A stretch of DNA of 64,000 bases from HyVt-105 sp049975425 (GCA_049975425.1 JBNGDI010000001.1:124001-188000); one strand, 5' to 3'; shown: positions 9,039 through 18,196, counted from the stretch's first letter. Notes: generated by a model not told the origin, from the sequence alone. Numbers and translations: made by a program.

Positions 9039-9537
9039 GATCATTCCACGGAATATTTCCCGGTTTATCGTGCTGGTACTGATCCAGGTACTGATTCTCA
9101 ATAATATTGAGTTCTCAGGATATATCAATCCTTTTCTGTACGTTATTTTCATCCTTCTCCTTCCTTTTGAAACACCCGCCTGGTTACTTCTGGTTTCCGG
9201 ATTTGTACTGGGTTTGACCATTGATCTATTCATGAATACGCCGGGTTTGCATGCAGCGGCCACGGTGCTGATGGCCTTTGTCCGGCCTTTTGTTCTCAGG
9301 ATTTTTGCTCCCCGTGACGGGTATGAACCCGGGACATACCCCCGGATTTTCTATTACGGAGTTTCCTGGTTCTTTAAATATTCCGCCCTGCTGATCTTGA
9401 TTCATCATTTTTTTCTGTTTTATCTGGAAGTATTTCGTTTTACCGATTTCTTTTCCACTTTTTTCCGGGTTATTCTGAGTTCCGTGTTTTCAATTATTTT
9501 GGTAGTTTTGAGTCAGTTTGTGATGTTCAGAAAATAA
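9031..9537 (+). CDS. mreD: Rod shape-determining protein MreD
   Basis: MreD is a small polytopic inner-membrane component of the elongasome. The 168-residue product has about five hydrophobic segments; GLTIDLFMNTPGLHAAATVL matches the family's most conserved region. The start is GTG at 9031, overlapping the end of mreC by 8 bases. No ATG is available nearby and the overlap supports this choice. PBP2 starts 9 bases after its stop. Confidence 0.92.
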   Translation: MIEIIPRNISRFIVLVLIQVLILNNIEFSGYINPFLYVIFILLLPFETPAWLLLVSGFVLGLTIDLFMNTPGLHAAATVLMAFVRPFVLRIFAPRDGYEPGTYPRIFYYGVSWFFKYSALLILIHHFFLFYLEVFRFTDFFSTFFRVILSSVFSIILVVLSQFVMFRK

Positions 9538-9546
9538 CCCGAAGAA

Positions 9547-11391
9547 GTGGTCAATCCTTATGCTGAAAGAAAGTATGTGATCGGGGCTCTCCTGATTCTT
9601 GTTATTCTGGTATATCTGGGACGGTTGTTTCATCTTCAGGTAATTGACAGGACTTACCGCTTATCGGCCAGCAGCAACGTATTACGGTATGTGACGCAAT
9701 ACCCTGCCCGCGGATTGATTTATGACCGGAACGGAAAGCTTATGGTATATAATGAGGCGGCTTATGATGTGATGATCAATCCCAGGCAATTGTCGGAGTT
9801 CGATACGGCTGATTTCTGCAGTATCCTGGGTGTGACACGCAAGAAGGTAGACGATGCCATTGCCGGTGCCAGGAAATATTCCATGTACAGACCATCTCCT
9901 TTCCTGAAACAAATCTCGGCGGAGACCTATGCTGTTTTTCAGGAAAAAATGTACAAATTCCCCGGTTTTTTTGTTCAGCCCAGGACCCTCAGGAAATATA
10001 CAGATCAGACTGCAGCCCATGTGCTGGGTTATGTAGGGGAGGTGGATGATAAGACCATTGCAACGGATCCATATTATTCCATGGGCGATTATATCGGGAT
10101 AAGCGGGGTTGAGAAAACTTATGAGGAGGTTTTGCGTGGCAGAAAGGGGGTGAATGTTTACCTGGTAGATGTACACAACAGGATACAGGGTTCCTATATG
10201 GACGGGATCTTTGATTCGGCCTCGGTTGCCGGTACGGATATCTATCTCACCCTGGACCATGATTTACAGGCATACGGGGAAAAGTTGATGCAGAACAAGA
10301 TAGGCAGCATTGTAGCCCTTGAACCCAGCACCGGAGAAATCCTTTCCATGGTGAGTTCTCCCAGCTACGATCCGGCTTTGCTTGTTGGAAGAATCCGATC
10401 TGAGAATTTTCAAAAAATGAGTCAGGACACCCTGAAGCCCCTGTTCAACCGGGCCCTTATGGCACAGTATCCGCCCGGATCGACCTTTAAAGTGGTGAAT
10501 GCCCTGGTAGGATTACAGGAGGGGGTGGTTTCTTACGAAACGGAATACACGTGTAATATGGGGTATCATGCAGGTGGAATTTCTGTAGGTTGTCACGTAC
10601 ATGACTCACCATTGAATCTCCCGGAAGCCATTCAGAATTCATGCAATGCATATTTTTGCAATGTGTTCAGGAATATTCTTGATAATCCCAGATATCCCAG
10701 TGTTACGGAAGCTTTTGAACAATGGCGCAAACATGTGGTTTCTTTCGGCTTCGGACAAAAACTGGGTATTGACCTGGCCAGCGAACTGAGCGGCAATATC
10801 CCGCAAAGCAGTTATTACGATTACTACTACGGAGAAAATAGATGGAAGTCGCTTACTCTTATTTCGCTGGCTATAGGACAGGGGGAACTTCTCATTACCC
10901 CCCTGCAGATGGCCAATCTGTCAGCCACCCTGGCCAACCGGGGATATTATTTCATCCCCCATATTTTTAAGGAAGGGGCCGGTGGCAGTGAGCCTGCACC
11001 CAGGTTCAGTGTGATTAATGAAACCACAATTGACTCAACGTGGTTTGAAATCGTGGCCGAAGGCATGGATTTGGCGGTAAACGGCCCCCCCGGAAGCGGA
11101 AGTACCGCCCGCATAGCTGCTATTCCGGGTATAAGGGTATGCGGGAAAACCGGAACGGCTGAAAATCCTCATGGAGAAGACCATTCCATTTTTATTGCCT
11201 ATGCTCCCAAAGAAGATCCCTGCATAGCGGTGGCAGTATATGTGGAGAACGGAGGTTTTGGTGCCACGTATGCTGCACCCATAGCCAGCCTGATGATAGA
11301 AAAATTCATGAAAAGAGAAATTAAAAGAACCTGGCTCGAAAAATACATACTGGATACCAATCTGCTGATCAGGGATGAAGAGAACGATTAA
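9547..11391 (+). CDS. mrdA: Penicillin-binding protein 2 (elongation-specific transpeptidase)
   Basis: PBP2 cross-links peptidoglycan during lateral wall growth as partner of the RodA glycosyltransferase. The 614 residues comprise a short cytoplasmic start, a TM at about 10-27, a pedestal/dimerisation domain (about 50-220, with RGLIYDRNGKLMVYNEAAYD) and a transpeptidase domain. The active-site motifs are complete: SxxK with Ser312/Lys315 (PPGSTFKVV), SxN as SCN (QNSCNAYFCN), and KTG (CGKTGTAENP). It starts with GTG at 9547, 9 bases after mreD, and overlaps rodA by 17 bases. Confidence 0.96.
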   Translation: MVNPYAERKYVIGALLILVILVYLGRLFHLQVIDRTYRLSASSNVLRYVTQYPARGLIYDRNGKLMVYNEAAYDVMINPRQLSEFDTADFCSILGVTRKKVDDAIAGARKYSMYRPSPFLKQISAETYAVFQEKMYKFPGFFVQPRTLRKYTDQTAAHVLGYVGEVDDKTIATDPYYSMGDYIGISGVEKTYEEVLRGRKGVNVYLVDVHNRIQGSYMDGIFDSASVAGTDIYLTLDHDLQAYGEKLMQNKIGSIVALEPSTGEILSMVSSPSYDPALLVGRIRSENFQKMSQDTLKPLFNRALMAQYPPGSTFKVVNALVGLQEGVVSYETEYTCNMGYHAGGISVGCHVHDSPLNLPEAIQNSCNAYFCNVFRNILDNPRYPSVTEAFEQWRKHVVSFGFGQKLGIDLASELSGNIPQSSYYDYYYGENRWKSLTLISLAIGQGELLITPLQMANLSATLANRGYYFIPHIFKEGAGGSEPAPRFSVINETTIDSTWFEIVAEGMDLAVNGPPGSGSTARIAAIPGIRVCGKTGTAENPHGEDHSIFIAYAPKEDPCIAVAVYVENGGFGATYAAPIASLMIEKFMKREIKRTWLEKYILDTNLLIRDEEND

Positions 11392-12796
11392 CATATGGTC
11401 GAATACGGACTGGACCGCAGTGTTTTTGTATGCCCTGATGGTTATCATGGGTTGGCTCAATATCTATTCGGTTGCATACAACGAGGAACACAGCAGTATT
11501 TTTGATTTTTCCCAGAGGTACGGCAGGCAACTGGTATGGATATTGTTTGCATTTACCCTGGCCTTTCTTACCATGCTGATGGAAGGGAGGTTCTTTTTGT
11601 TTTTTTCCTATCTGTTTTATGCCCTGGCAATCCTTTCCCTGATCCTGGTTTTGCTGGTGGGAACCAGAATACATGGTTCAAAATCGTGGTTCAGCGTAGG
11701 CAGTCTGGGCATTCAGCCGGCCGAATTTGCCAAGGTGGCCGTGGCCCTGACCCTGGCCAGGTACCTCAGTGCATACAATACCAAAATCAGGTCGATTAAA
11801 ACGATAACCGCCAGCCTGGTGCTGATGATTGTCCCTGCCGTTCTCGTTCTGTTGCAGCCCGACACCGGATCGGCCATTGTTTTTTTGTCGTTTTTTATTG
11901 TCCTTTTCAGGGAAGGTCTGCCTGTTTCCTTTCTGTTGCTTGGATTTCTGGCCATTCTTTTGTTTATCCTGTCGCTTTTTGTTGAACAGTGGATATTGTT
12001 TGCCGGTTTGATGGGAATTGCCCTGCTAACCCTCTGGTGGGTGTCGGGGAAGTTCAGGTTTTTTCTGGTTTCGCTCCTGATTCTGTCCGTTTCGGTGGCC
12101 GGGTTGGTACTGGTGAACCATCTGTTCCATTTTGGTCTTTCCCTGACGGTGATTTTCGGGCTGGCCCTTTTGATCCCTGCGCCAATTTTTGCATATTATC
12201 TCTTCAGATACCGCTTCAGGCAGGGAATATTCATTTATCTGATACTTGGAGGGTTAATGGCGTATTCTTACTCGGCCGATGTTGTAATGCACCGGGTGCT
12301 GAGCGAACACCAGCAACGAAGAATCAAGATTTTGCTGGGAATCGAGTCAGACCCGTTCGGATACGGTTACAATATCAATCAGTCGAAGATTGCCATTGGC
12401 TCCGGAGGATTCTGGGGGAAAGGGTATTTGCAGGGGACACAGACCAAGTTTCATTTTGTTCCTGAACAGAGCACCGATTTTATTTTCTGTACCGTTGGCG
12501 AGGAATGGGGGTTTGTTGGTTCGGCAGTAATCATTTTGCTTTATCTCTTTCTGCTGATCAGAATTATTATCATGGCGGAACGTCAGCGGTCGTCGTTTAC
12601 ACGGATTTTCGGTTACGGAGTGTTTTCCGTTTTATTCCTGCACTTTTTTATCAATATAGGTATGACCATCGGTCTGGTTCCCGTTATCGGCATTCCATTA
12701 CCCTTTTTCAGTTACGGAGGGTCGTCCTTATGGGCGTTTACTTTGCTCCTGTTTATATTTATCAGGCTGGATGCCAGCCGGCTTGAATTATTATGA
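11375..12796 (+). CDS. rodA: SEDS peptidoglycan glycosyltransferase RodA
   Basis: RodA polymerises lipid II for the elongasome. The 473-residue polytopic protein contains the diagnostic SEDS stretches SWFSVGSLGIQPAEFAK, QPDTGSAIVFL, IESDPFGYGYNINQSKIAIG and VPEQSTDFIF, plus the C-terminal GIPLPFFSYGGSSL. It is about 100 residues longer than the E. coli protein because of extra hydrophobic segments in the middle (about 180-300), a feature I believe is common in this phylum. It overlaps PBP2 by 17 bases. Its TGA stop overlaps the end of the convergent AcpH-like gene by 6 bases, so no room exists for a separate terminator. Confidence 0.95.
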   Translation: MKRTINIWSNTDWTAVFLYALMVIMGWLNIYSVAYNEEHSSIFDFSQRYGRQLVWILFAFTLAFLTMLMEGRFFLFFSYLFYALAILSLILVLLVGTRIHGSKSWFSVGSLGIQPAEFAKVAVALTLARYLSAYNTKIRSIKTITASLVLMIVPAVLVLLQPDTGSAIVFLSFFIVLFREGLPVSFLLLGFLAILLFILSLFVEQWILFAGLMGIALLTLWWVSGKFRFFLVSLLILSVSVAGLVLVNHLFHFGLSLTVIFGLALLIPAPIFAYYLFRYRFRQGIFIYLILGGLMAYSYSADVVMHRVLSEHQQRRIKILLGIESDPFGYGYNINQSKIAIGSGGFWGKGYLQGTQTKFHFVPEQSTDFIFCTVGEEWGFVGSAVIILLYLFLLIRIIIMAERQRSSFTRIFGYGVFSVLFLHFFINIGMTIGLVPVIGIPLPFFSYGGSSLWAFTLLLFIFIRLDASRLELL

Positions 12797-13387
12797 CCCC
12801 GCTTTTTCGGGATTCAACCGCAATTCCACATAAGATTGCAGAGAGGGGAAGAATTCCAGAAACTCTTGACGGAAAGAATCGTATTCGCGTACCAGTTCAT
12901 GAATGGCATACTGGGCTTCTCCGGGAAGTGAGGTTCGCTGGCTCATTCGGTAAAGCACGCTTTCAATCCCCTCCACGGTCTGGTATGATTCCAGCCAGTT
13001 GTTGATGATGAAGAAAGGGAGGAAACGCTTGACCAGGGGAGGGAATTTGGAGAAATTATCGGCCGCCAGCCGGTAAAAATTGTGAATGTACTCCTGCAGG
13101 GGAACACTGGCATACCGTTCCCATTCCACACACAGGAAATGGTCGAAAAAAATATCCACAATAATCCCGGAAAACTTGTGGTACCGTGCATTCAGATGGG
13201 TTTTGCTGCGGTGTACCACCGGGTGGGTGTCGGTAAAAGAATCAATAGCCCGGTGCAGAATGATTCCTTTCCTGATGCCATCGGGGTATTTCTGGTAATC
13301 CTTTCCCTTGACATAATCACCCATAAAATTCCCCAGCATGATGTCGTTTTCACCCCCTGAAAGAAATATATGTGCAAGAAAATTCAT
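12791..13387 (-). CDS. Acyl-carrier-protein phosphodiesterase-like protein (AcpH/DUF479)
   Basis: A 198-residue protein of the AcpH family, an HD-like fold that in E. coli removes 4'-phosphopantetheine from ACP. The start at 13387 gives the family N terminus MNFLAHIFLSGG. Conserved elements visible are GNFMGDYVKG, the metal-ligand-like HRAIDSFTDTHP and FFDHFLC. The original ACP-hydrolase assignment comes from proteobacterial members; the substrate in Bacteroidota is inferred. The gene is convergent with rodA and overlaps its stop by 6 bases. It is transcribed from the same intergenic region as the divergent cDPG-synthetase-like gene. Confidence 0.85.
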   Translation of the reverse strand: MNFLAHIFLSGGENDIMLGNFMGDYVKGKDYQKYPDGIRKGIILHRAIDSFTDTHPVVHRSKTHLNARYHKFSGIIVDIFFDHFLCVEWERYASVPLQEYIHNFYRLAADNFSKFPPLVKRFLPFFIINNWLESYQTVEGIESVLYRMSQRTSLPGEAQYAIHELVREYDSFRQEFLEFFPSLQSYVELRLNPEKAGS

Positions 13388-13562
13388 GATCTGTCGGATG
13401 ATCCGGTACAAAAATAACGATTGATCTTCACATTATATTCTTTAACATATTTTTCTTTCTCTTACCTGTAATGCATAGATATACAAAACGTTGATCGTAA
13501 TAACCTGGTTGTGTGATCTGTGTACATGACAAAACGGGCTATGTCCTTCCGGTAGAAAACCA

Positions 13563-13570
13563 TACCTTTG
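13563..13570 (+). promoter_or_regulatory. Bacteroidota-type -7 element for the cDPG-synthetase-like gene
   Basis: TACCTTTG fits TAnnTTTG, 39 bases before the ATG at 13610, inside the 222-base divergent gap 13388-13609. No clear -33 TTTG is present. The rest of the gap is AT-rich and I see no operator-like repeat in it. Confidence 0.45.
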
Positions 13571-13609
13571 CAGACATTCAATCAACTGTTCAATCTAAAC
13601 ATATACCAT

Positions 13610-14950
13610 ATGGAAAGAAAAAATGTAATCATCATCGGTGCCGCCGGAAGAGATTTTCATAATTTCAACACGCATTTCCGGGGCAATGAGGCATACAGGG
13701 TAGTAGCCTTTACGGCTGCTCAGATACCTGATATTGATGGAAGGAAATATCCGGCCGAACTGGCCGGGGATCTTTATCCGGAAGGGATCCCCATTTATTC
13801 GGAGGAAGAATTGCCGGAACTGATCAAAAAGCTGAAGGTGCATGATTGTGTTTTTTCATATAGTGATGTTCCCTATTCCAGAGTGATGGCAGTTGGTGCG
13901 ATTGTCAATGCAGCGGGGGCCAATTTCAGTTTGCTCGGGCCGGGTGATACACAGCTGAAGAGCAGCAAACCGGTAATAGCTGTCGGAGCCGTTCGAACGG
14001 GGTGCGGAAAGAGCCAGACATCGAGGAGGGTGATTGAGTTGCTGATGGAAAAGGGATTGAAAGTAGTGGCTGTGCGCCATCCAATGCCTTACGGAAATCT
14101 GGTGGAACAGAAAGTCCAGCGATTTGCCGAGATATCCGATCTGGAAAAGCATCACTGCACCATTGAAGAGATGGAAGAGTATGAACCACATGTGGTTCGC
14201 GGGAATGTGATTTATGCCGGGGTGGATTACGAAGCCATCCTGAGGGAAGCCGAGAAAGATCCGAAAGGGTGTGATGTGGTATTATGGGACGGCGGAAACA
14301 ACGATTTTTCCTTTTATATTCCTGATCTGATGATTACCGTTGCTGATCCGCACAGGGCAGGACACGAACTGGAATATTATCCGGGTGAAGTGACCCTTCG
14401 GCTGGCCGATGTGGTTGTTATCAATAAAATCGACAGTGCTTCTCCGGAAAACATACAGAAGGTGCGTGAAAATATTGAGAAAGTTAATCCAAAAGCCAGG
14501 GTGGTGGATGCGGCTTCTCCCATCCGTGTTGACGATCCTTCGGTGATTAAGGGGAAGAGGGTGCTGGTTGTGGAAGACGGCCCTACCCTGACCCACGGTG
14601 AAATGAAAATCGGAGCCGGCGTGGTGGCAGCACGTAAATACGGAGCTGAGGAAATGGTGGACCCGCGTCCTTTCCTTGCGGGCAAATTGCAGGAAACTTT
14701 CCAGACCTATCCCGGTATAGGAAGCCTTTTGCCTGCCATGGGATACGGCAAAGAACAGCTGCGTGACCTGGAGGCCACCATCAACCGGACTGACTGTGAT
14801 GCGGTAGTGATTGGCACCCCGATTGATCTTAACCGGATCATTAAGATCAATAAGCCCACCACCAGGGTTTATTATGATCTGCAGGAGATTGGAAAACCGG
14901 ATCTGGAAGATGTGATTGATGATTTTCTCGGGAAGCATCAACTGAAATAG
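13610..14950 (+). CDS. Cyclic 2,3-diphosphoglycerate synthetase-like P-loop NTPase
   Basis: A 446-residue cytoplasmic protein resembling the cyclic 2,3-diphosphoglycerate synthetase family. The archaeal enzyme makes the intracellular solute cDPG from 2,3-bisphosphoglycerate and ATP. Visible layout: an N-terminal Rossmann-like segment (about 1-115, beginning NVIIIGAAGRDFHNFNTHF), then a P-loop GTPase/ATPase-like domain. Its Walker A is GAVRTGCGKS (126-135), a WDGGNNDFSF acidic motif lies near 225, and VVINKIDSAS resembles the NKxD base-recognition motif. The ATG at 13610 is preferred over an in-frame TTT/TTG-region extension to 13568. It stands alone between its own -7 element and a strong terminator. 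cDPG itself is not expected in a typical Bacteroidota cell, so the true reaction is uncertain. Confidence 0.75.
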   Translation: MERKNVIIIGAAGRDFHNFNTHFRGNEAYRVVAFTAAQIPDIDGRKYPAELAGDLYPEGIPIYSEEELPELIKKLKVHDCVFSYSDVPYSRVMAVGAIVNAAGANFSLLGPGDTQLKSSKPVIAVGAVRTGCGKSQTSRRVIELLMEKGLKVVAVRHPMPYGNLVEQKVQRFAEISDLEKHHCTIEEMEEYEPHVVRGNVIYAGVDYEAILREAEKDPKGCDVVLWDGGNNDFSFYIPDLMITVADPHRAGHELEYYPGEVTLRLADVVVINKIDSASPENIQKVRENIEKVNPKARVVDAASPIRVDDPSVIKGKRVLVVEDGPTLTHGEMKIGAGVVAARKYGAEEMVDPRPFLAGKLQETFQTYPGIGSLLPAMGYGKEQLRDLEATINRTDCDAVVIGTPIDLNRIIKINKPTTRVYYDLQEIGKPDLEDVIDDFLGKHQLK

Positions 14951-14971
14951 TTTTCCTTTTTTTAAGGAATG

Positions 14972-15000
14972 GAAAGAGCCGCACATCAGCGGCTCTTTCT
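14972..15000 (+). terminator. Rho-independent terminator after the cDPG-synthetase-like gene
   Basis: An 11-bp stem (14972-14982 paired with 14989-14999, core AAAGAGCCGC/GCGGCTCTTT) with a 6-base loop, followed after a short gap by a run of six T (15002-15007). It separates the gene from convergent pgi. Confidence 0.8.
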
Positions 15001-15074
15001 GTTTTTTACAGGTGGTGGAAAAACAGCATTGATTAAAGACCCGGCAGTAAATCCCATGGCGGGATTGCAAATGA

Positions 15075-16421
15075 TTATTCCAGTTTTTTTCTTAATTCTT
15101 CACCTTCTTTTTCATATCCCGGTTTTCCGAGAAGGGCAAACATGTTTTTTTTGTATGCTTCCACCCCGGGCTGGTCGAACGGGTTGATCCCGAGTAAATA
15201 TCCACTCAGGGCGCAACTCATTTCAAAGAAATAGATAAGCTGTCCCAGGGTTGCTTCATTGATTTCGGGAATGATAATCCTGATATTGGGAACGCCACCT
15301 TCTATATGGGCCAGAGTAGTTCCCATCTCGGCCATTTCATTTACTTCGTGAATACGTTTTCCAGCCAGATAGTTTAGTGTGTCGAGGTTATTCTCATCCA
15401 CAGGGACCTCTACCCTGTGCCTGGGCTTGCTTACCGACAGTACTGTCTCAAACAGATGTCGTTCCCCTTCCTGGATATACTGGCCCATGGAATGCAAATC
15501 GGTAGTAAAGTCGACGCTGGCCGGAAAAAGGCCTTTACCTTCTTTGCCTTCACTTTCACCGAAAAGCTGTTTCCACCATTCGGCCATATAATGAAGCCGG
15601 GGTTCGTAGTTTACCAGGATTTCGATTCGTTTTCCTTTCCGGTAAAGGAGATTTCTGGCAATGGCATACAGAGCCGCAGGATTATCTTCGATATTTTGCT
15701 TTGCGTCACAACGTTGCATCATCAAGCCGGCCCCTAGCAGCAGCGATTTTATATCGAATCCGGCCAGGGCGACAGGGACCAGCCCAACCGGTGTCAGCAC
15801 CGAGTATCTGCCCCCCACATCACAGGGAATGGAAAAAGCGGGATATCCTTCTTTCTCCGCCATTTTTCTCAGGGCACCACGGTGTGCATCGGTGATGGCT
15901 ATGATACGGTCGGAGAGTGATTTTTTCCCGAACCGACGCACCAGTTCATTTTTCAGGATCCGGAAAGCAAGAGCCGGTTCTGTGGTGGTACCCGATTTTG
16001 ATATCACAATCAATCCGAATGATTTGCCGGAAAGAACGTCAAGAAGGTCATGCAGGTAATCTTCGCTGATGTTCTGGCCGGCATACAGTATGCGGGGTGA
16101 CTTTCCTCCGGGGATTTGACCGGCAAAAGTGTGCGACAGGGCTTCGATTACGTATCTGGCTCCCAGGTAGGATCCTCCTATTCCCACCAGTACCACGGCA
16201 TCCATATTTTTTTTCCAGTGGTGTGCCAGTTTTTCAATCTTTTCTATTTCAGCGGCACTGATTTTTGAAGGAAGATCGGTCCATCCCAGAAAATCACTTC
16301 CTTTTCCCGTCTTATCCAGCAATGCCATGCGGTGTTTCATGGCTTCGGGATACAGTTTGCGGATTTCCTCTTTGCTTACTATTTCTGTGAGGTGACGTAT
16401 ATCCAATTGTATACTGTTCAT
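15075..16421 (-). CDS. pgi: Glucose-6-phosphate isomerase
   Basis: Pgi interconverts glucose-6-phosphate and fructose-6-phosphate. The 448 residues match the shorter bacterial form. Recognisable family segments are VLVGIGGSYLGARYVIEAL (near residue 80), the phosphate-binding VISKSGTTTEPALAF, GGRYSVLTPVGLVPVAL, and the C-terminal NPFDQPGVEAYKKNMFALL with the conserved lysine. It is downstream of gpsA with 12 bases between them, so both are probably on one transcript coming from the DUF2807 side. Confidence 0.97.
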   Translation of the reverse strand: MNSIQLDIRHLTEIVSKEEIRKLYPEAMKHRMALLDKTGKGSDFLGWTDLPSKISAAEIEKIEKLAHHWKKNMDAVVLVGIGGSYLGARYVIEALSHTFAGQIPGGKSPRILYAGQNISEDYLHDLLDVLSGKSFGLIVISKSGTTTEPALAFRILKNELVRRFGKKSLSDRIIAITDAHRGALRKMAEKEGYPAFSIPCDVGGRYSVLTPVGLVPVALAGFDIKSLLLGAGLMMQRCDAKQNIEDNPAALYAIARNLLYRKGKRIEILVNYEPRLHYMAEWWKQLFGESEGKEGKGLFPASVDFTTDLHSMGQYIQEGERHLFETVLSVSKPRHRVEVPVDENNLDTLNYLAGKRIHEVNEMAEMGTTLAHIEGGVPNIRIIIPEINEATLGQLIYFFEMSCALSGYLLGINPFDQPGVEAYKKNMFALLGKPGYEKEGEELRKKLE

Positions 16422-16433
16422 GCTTTTATTGTT

Positions 16434-17435
16434 TTACAATAACTGTTCGGTTAGTAATTTGATTTCGACAGAGGGGGCCACGTTTTCATACAGTATTCGG
16501 TATACGGATTCCGTAATCGGCATGGGAACCCGGTAATGCCGGTTGATTTCCATGATTGATTTTGTAGCGTAATACCCTTCTGCGACCATATTCATTTCCA
16601 TCTGGGCGGTTTTTACACTGTATCCTTTTCCGATCATGGTGCCGAAGGTGCGGTTCCGGCTGAATTGGGAATAGGCGGTAACCATCAGGTCGCCAAGATA
16701 GGCCGAAGTATTGATATCCCGGTGAATGGGATGAACGCTGTTTACAAAACGCTGGATTTCCAGGGCGGCGTTTGAGATCAAAACAGCCAGGAAATTATCC
16801 CCATACCCGAGTCCATGGGCAATTCCCGCCGCAATGGCAAAGATATTTTTCAAAACAGCAGCATACTCTGTACCAAATATGTCGTCGGAGGGGATCGTTT
16901 TGATGTAATGACACTTCAGACCGTTCTCCATGAAGTTTCTGGTTTCTTTTCCCCGGGAAGCGACCGTAATAAAGGTAAGGCGCTCGAGTGCCACCTCTTC
17001 GGCATGACTGGGACCGGTAATCACTCCGAAATCCGGATAAGGGATGTGGAATGCATCATGAAAAAACTCACCAACGATTTTGTTTTCACCCGGGATCATC
17101 CCTTTGATGGCGGAATAGATGGTTTTATTTTTAAGTTGTGCTGCAGAAAGAGTATTCAAACTTTCTTTCAGAAAAGCTGCCGGGATAGCAAACAGCAAAT
17201 GGTCTGCCTGCTGAACCGCTTCGGAAATATTGTTGTAGAATGACAGGCGGTCGGTATCGAGGGAAACAGCAGAAAGATACCCCGGATTGTGCCTGTGTTC
17301 CGAAATATAATCAATGCGCTCCCGGCTTCGCATATACCAGTGTACGTGATCCATATTCTCCAGCAGGACTTTTATCAGGGCCGTGGCCCAGCTTCCTCCC
17401 CCCAGAACAACCATTCCATCTGTGTTGGACATCAT
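16434..17435 (-). CDS. gpsA: Glycerol-3-phosphate dehydrogenase [NAD(P)+]
   Basis: GpsA reduces dihydroxyacetone phosphate to sn-glycerol-3-phosphate, the backbone precursor of phospholipids. The product of 333 residues starts at the ATG at 17435; an adjacent ATG follows, and the frame could be extended four codons to a TTG at 17447 that overlaps the upstream gene. The NAD-binding motif is VVLGGGSWATAL near residue 9. VITGPSHAEEVA, the catalytic-lysine region AAVLKNIFAIAAGI and LGDLMVTAYSQFSRNRTFG are family signatures. It sits between the DUF2807 lipoprotein gene (9 bases upstream) and pgi (12 bases downstream). Confidence 0.96.
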   Translation of the reverse strand: MMSNTDGMVVLGGGSWATALIKVLLENMDHVHWYMRSRERIDYISEHRHNPGYLSAVSLDTDRLSFYNNISEAVQQADHLLFAIPAAFLKESLNTLSAAQLKNKTIYSAIKGMIPGENKIVGEFFHDAFHIPYPDFGVITGPSHAEEVALERLTFITVASRGKETRNFMENGLKCHYIKTIPSDDIFGTEYAAVLKNIFAIAAGIAHGLGYGDNFLAVLISNAALEIQRFVNSVHPIHRDINTSAYLGDLMVTAYSQFSRNRTFGTMIGKGYSVKTAQMEMNMVAEGYYATKSIMEINRHYRVPMPITESVYRILYENVAPSVEIKLLTEQLL

Positions 17436-17443
17436 GATGTATT

Positions 17444-18175
17444 TCAAAGGGATTTTACCCTGCCTGCACTGGAAACATGGATGTTTTTTATCTCGGGATT
17501 TCCCAGATAATATATATCTCCCGAACTGCTGGAGCGGGCATTGAGTTCTCTGGTTACGAATATCCTGGCACTTCCCGAGCTCGAAACAGCAACGTCGGCT
17601 TTTTCCACTTCCAGCCTGATGGCATCCAGATCGCCTGCACTGCTGAGGCGGGCTTCCAGTGAATCTGCTTTGCCTGAAAGGCGAATATCGCCCGCGCTGG
17701 ACAGTGAAACACGGATTTCATCGGCTTCTACTTCCAGGCTGAGATCGCCTGCGCTGCTTACCGATATATCAAGCTTGCGGCAGGTAAATTTCCCCTGACC
17801 TTCCACGTCACCGGCGCTGGAAATCTGTATTTCTCTGAGTTCAGGAAGACTGATATATACTTTTTTCGCTTTTGCCTGCCTGATGTTGACTTCCGTATCA
17901 ATAATCAAAATCCCGTTCCTTACTTCAAGATGGATATATTCATGAAGATTTTCATCGGCTTCCACCACCACATCCAGGTTTTCATCCTGCCGGAGGGAAA
18001 CGTCTATTCCACTGCTCACCCTGATGCCGGTAAAATATTCTGTATCAACAGCTTTCTTTTTAACGGGTCCTTTCCCATAAACGGTTTCTCTGAAAGGATC
18101 CATGTAACATCCCTGCACGATGGCGATGATAGCCACCATGCTAAGATATTTTCTGAAATTCAGATAGTTTTTCAT
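17444..18175 (-). CDS. DUF2807 (head GIN domain) lipoprotein with SSAGD repeats
   Basis: A 243-residue exported protein. The start at 18175 gives MKNYLNFRKYLSMVAIIAIVQGC, a lipoprotein signal with the lipobox VQGC, so it is probably lipid-anchored. Residues about 45-240 form the DUF2807 domain, a predicted right-handed parallel beta-helix. The motif SSAGD or a close variant (SSSGS, SSSGD, SSAGR) recurs about seven times roughly every 18-20 residues, marking the helix rungs. Family members are often called putative adhesins, but evidence for adhesion is thin. It is the first gene of a likely transcript with gpsA and pgi, 8 bases separating it from the gpsA ATG. Confidence 0.85.
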   Translation of the reverse strand: MKNYLNFRKYLSMVAIIAIVQGCYMDPFRETVYGKGPVKKKAVDTEYFTGIRVSSGIDVSLRQDENLDVVVEADENLHEYIHLEVRNGILIIDTEVNIRQAKAKKVYISLPELREIQISSAGDVEGQGKFTCRKLDISVSSAGDLSLEVEADEIRVSLSSAGDIRLSGKADSLEARLSSAGDLDAIRLEVEKADVAVSSSGSARIFVTRELNARSSSSGDIYYLGNPEIKNIHVSSAGRVKSL

Positions 18176-18196
18176 AAAAGATTGCTTTGGAACGGG

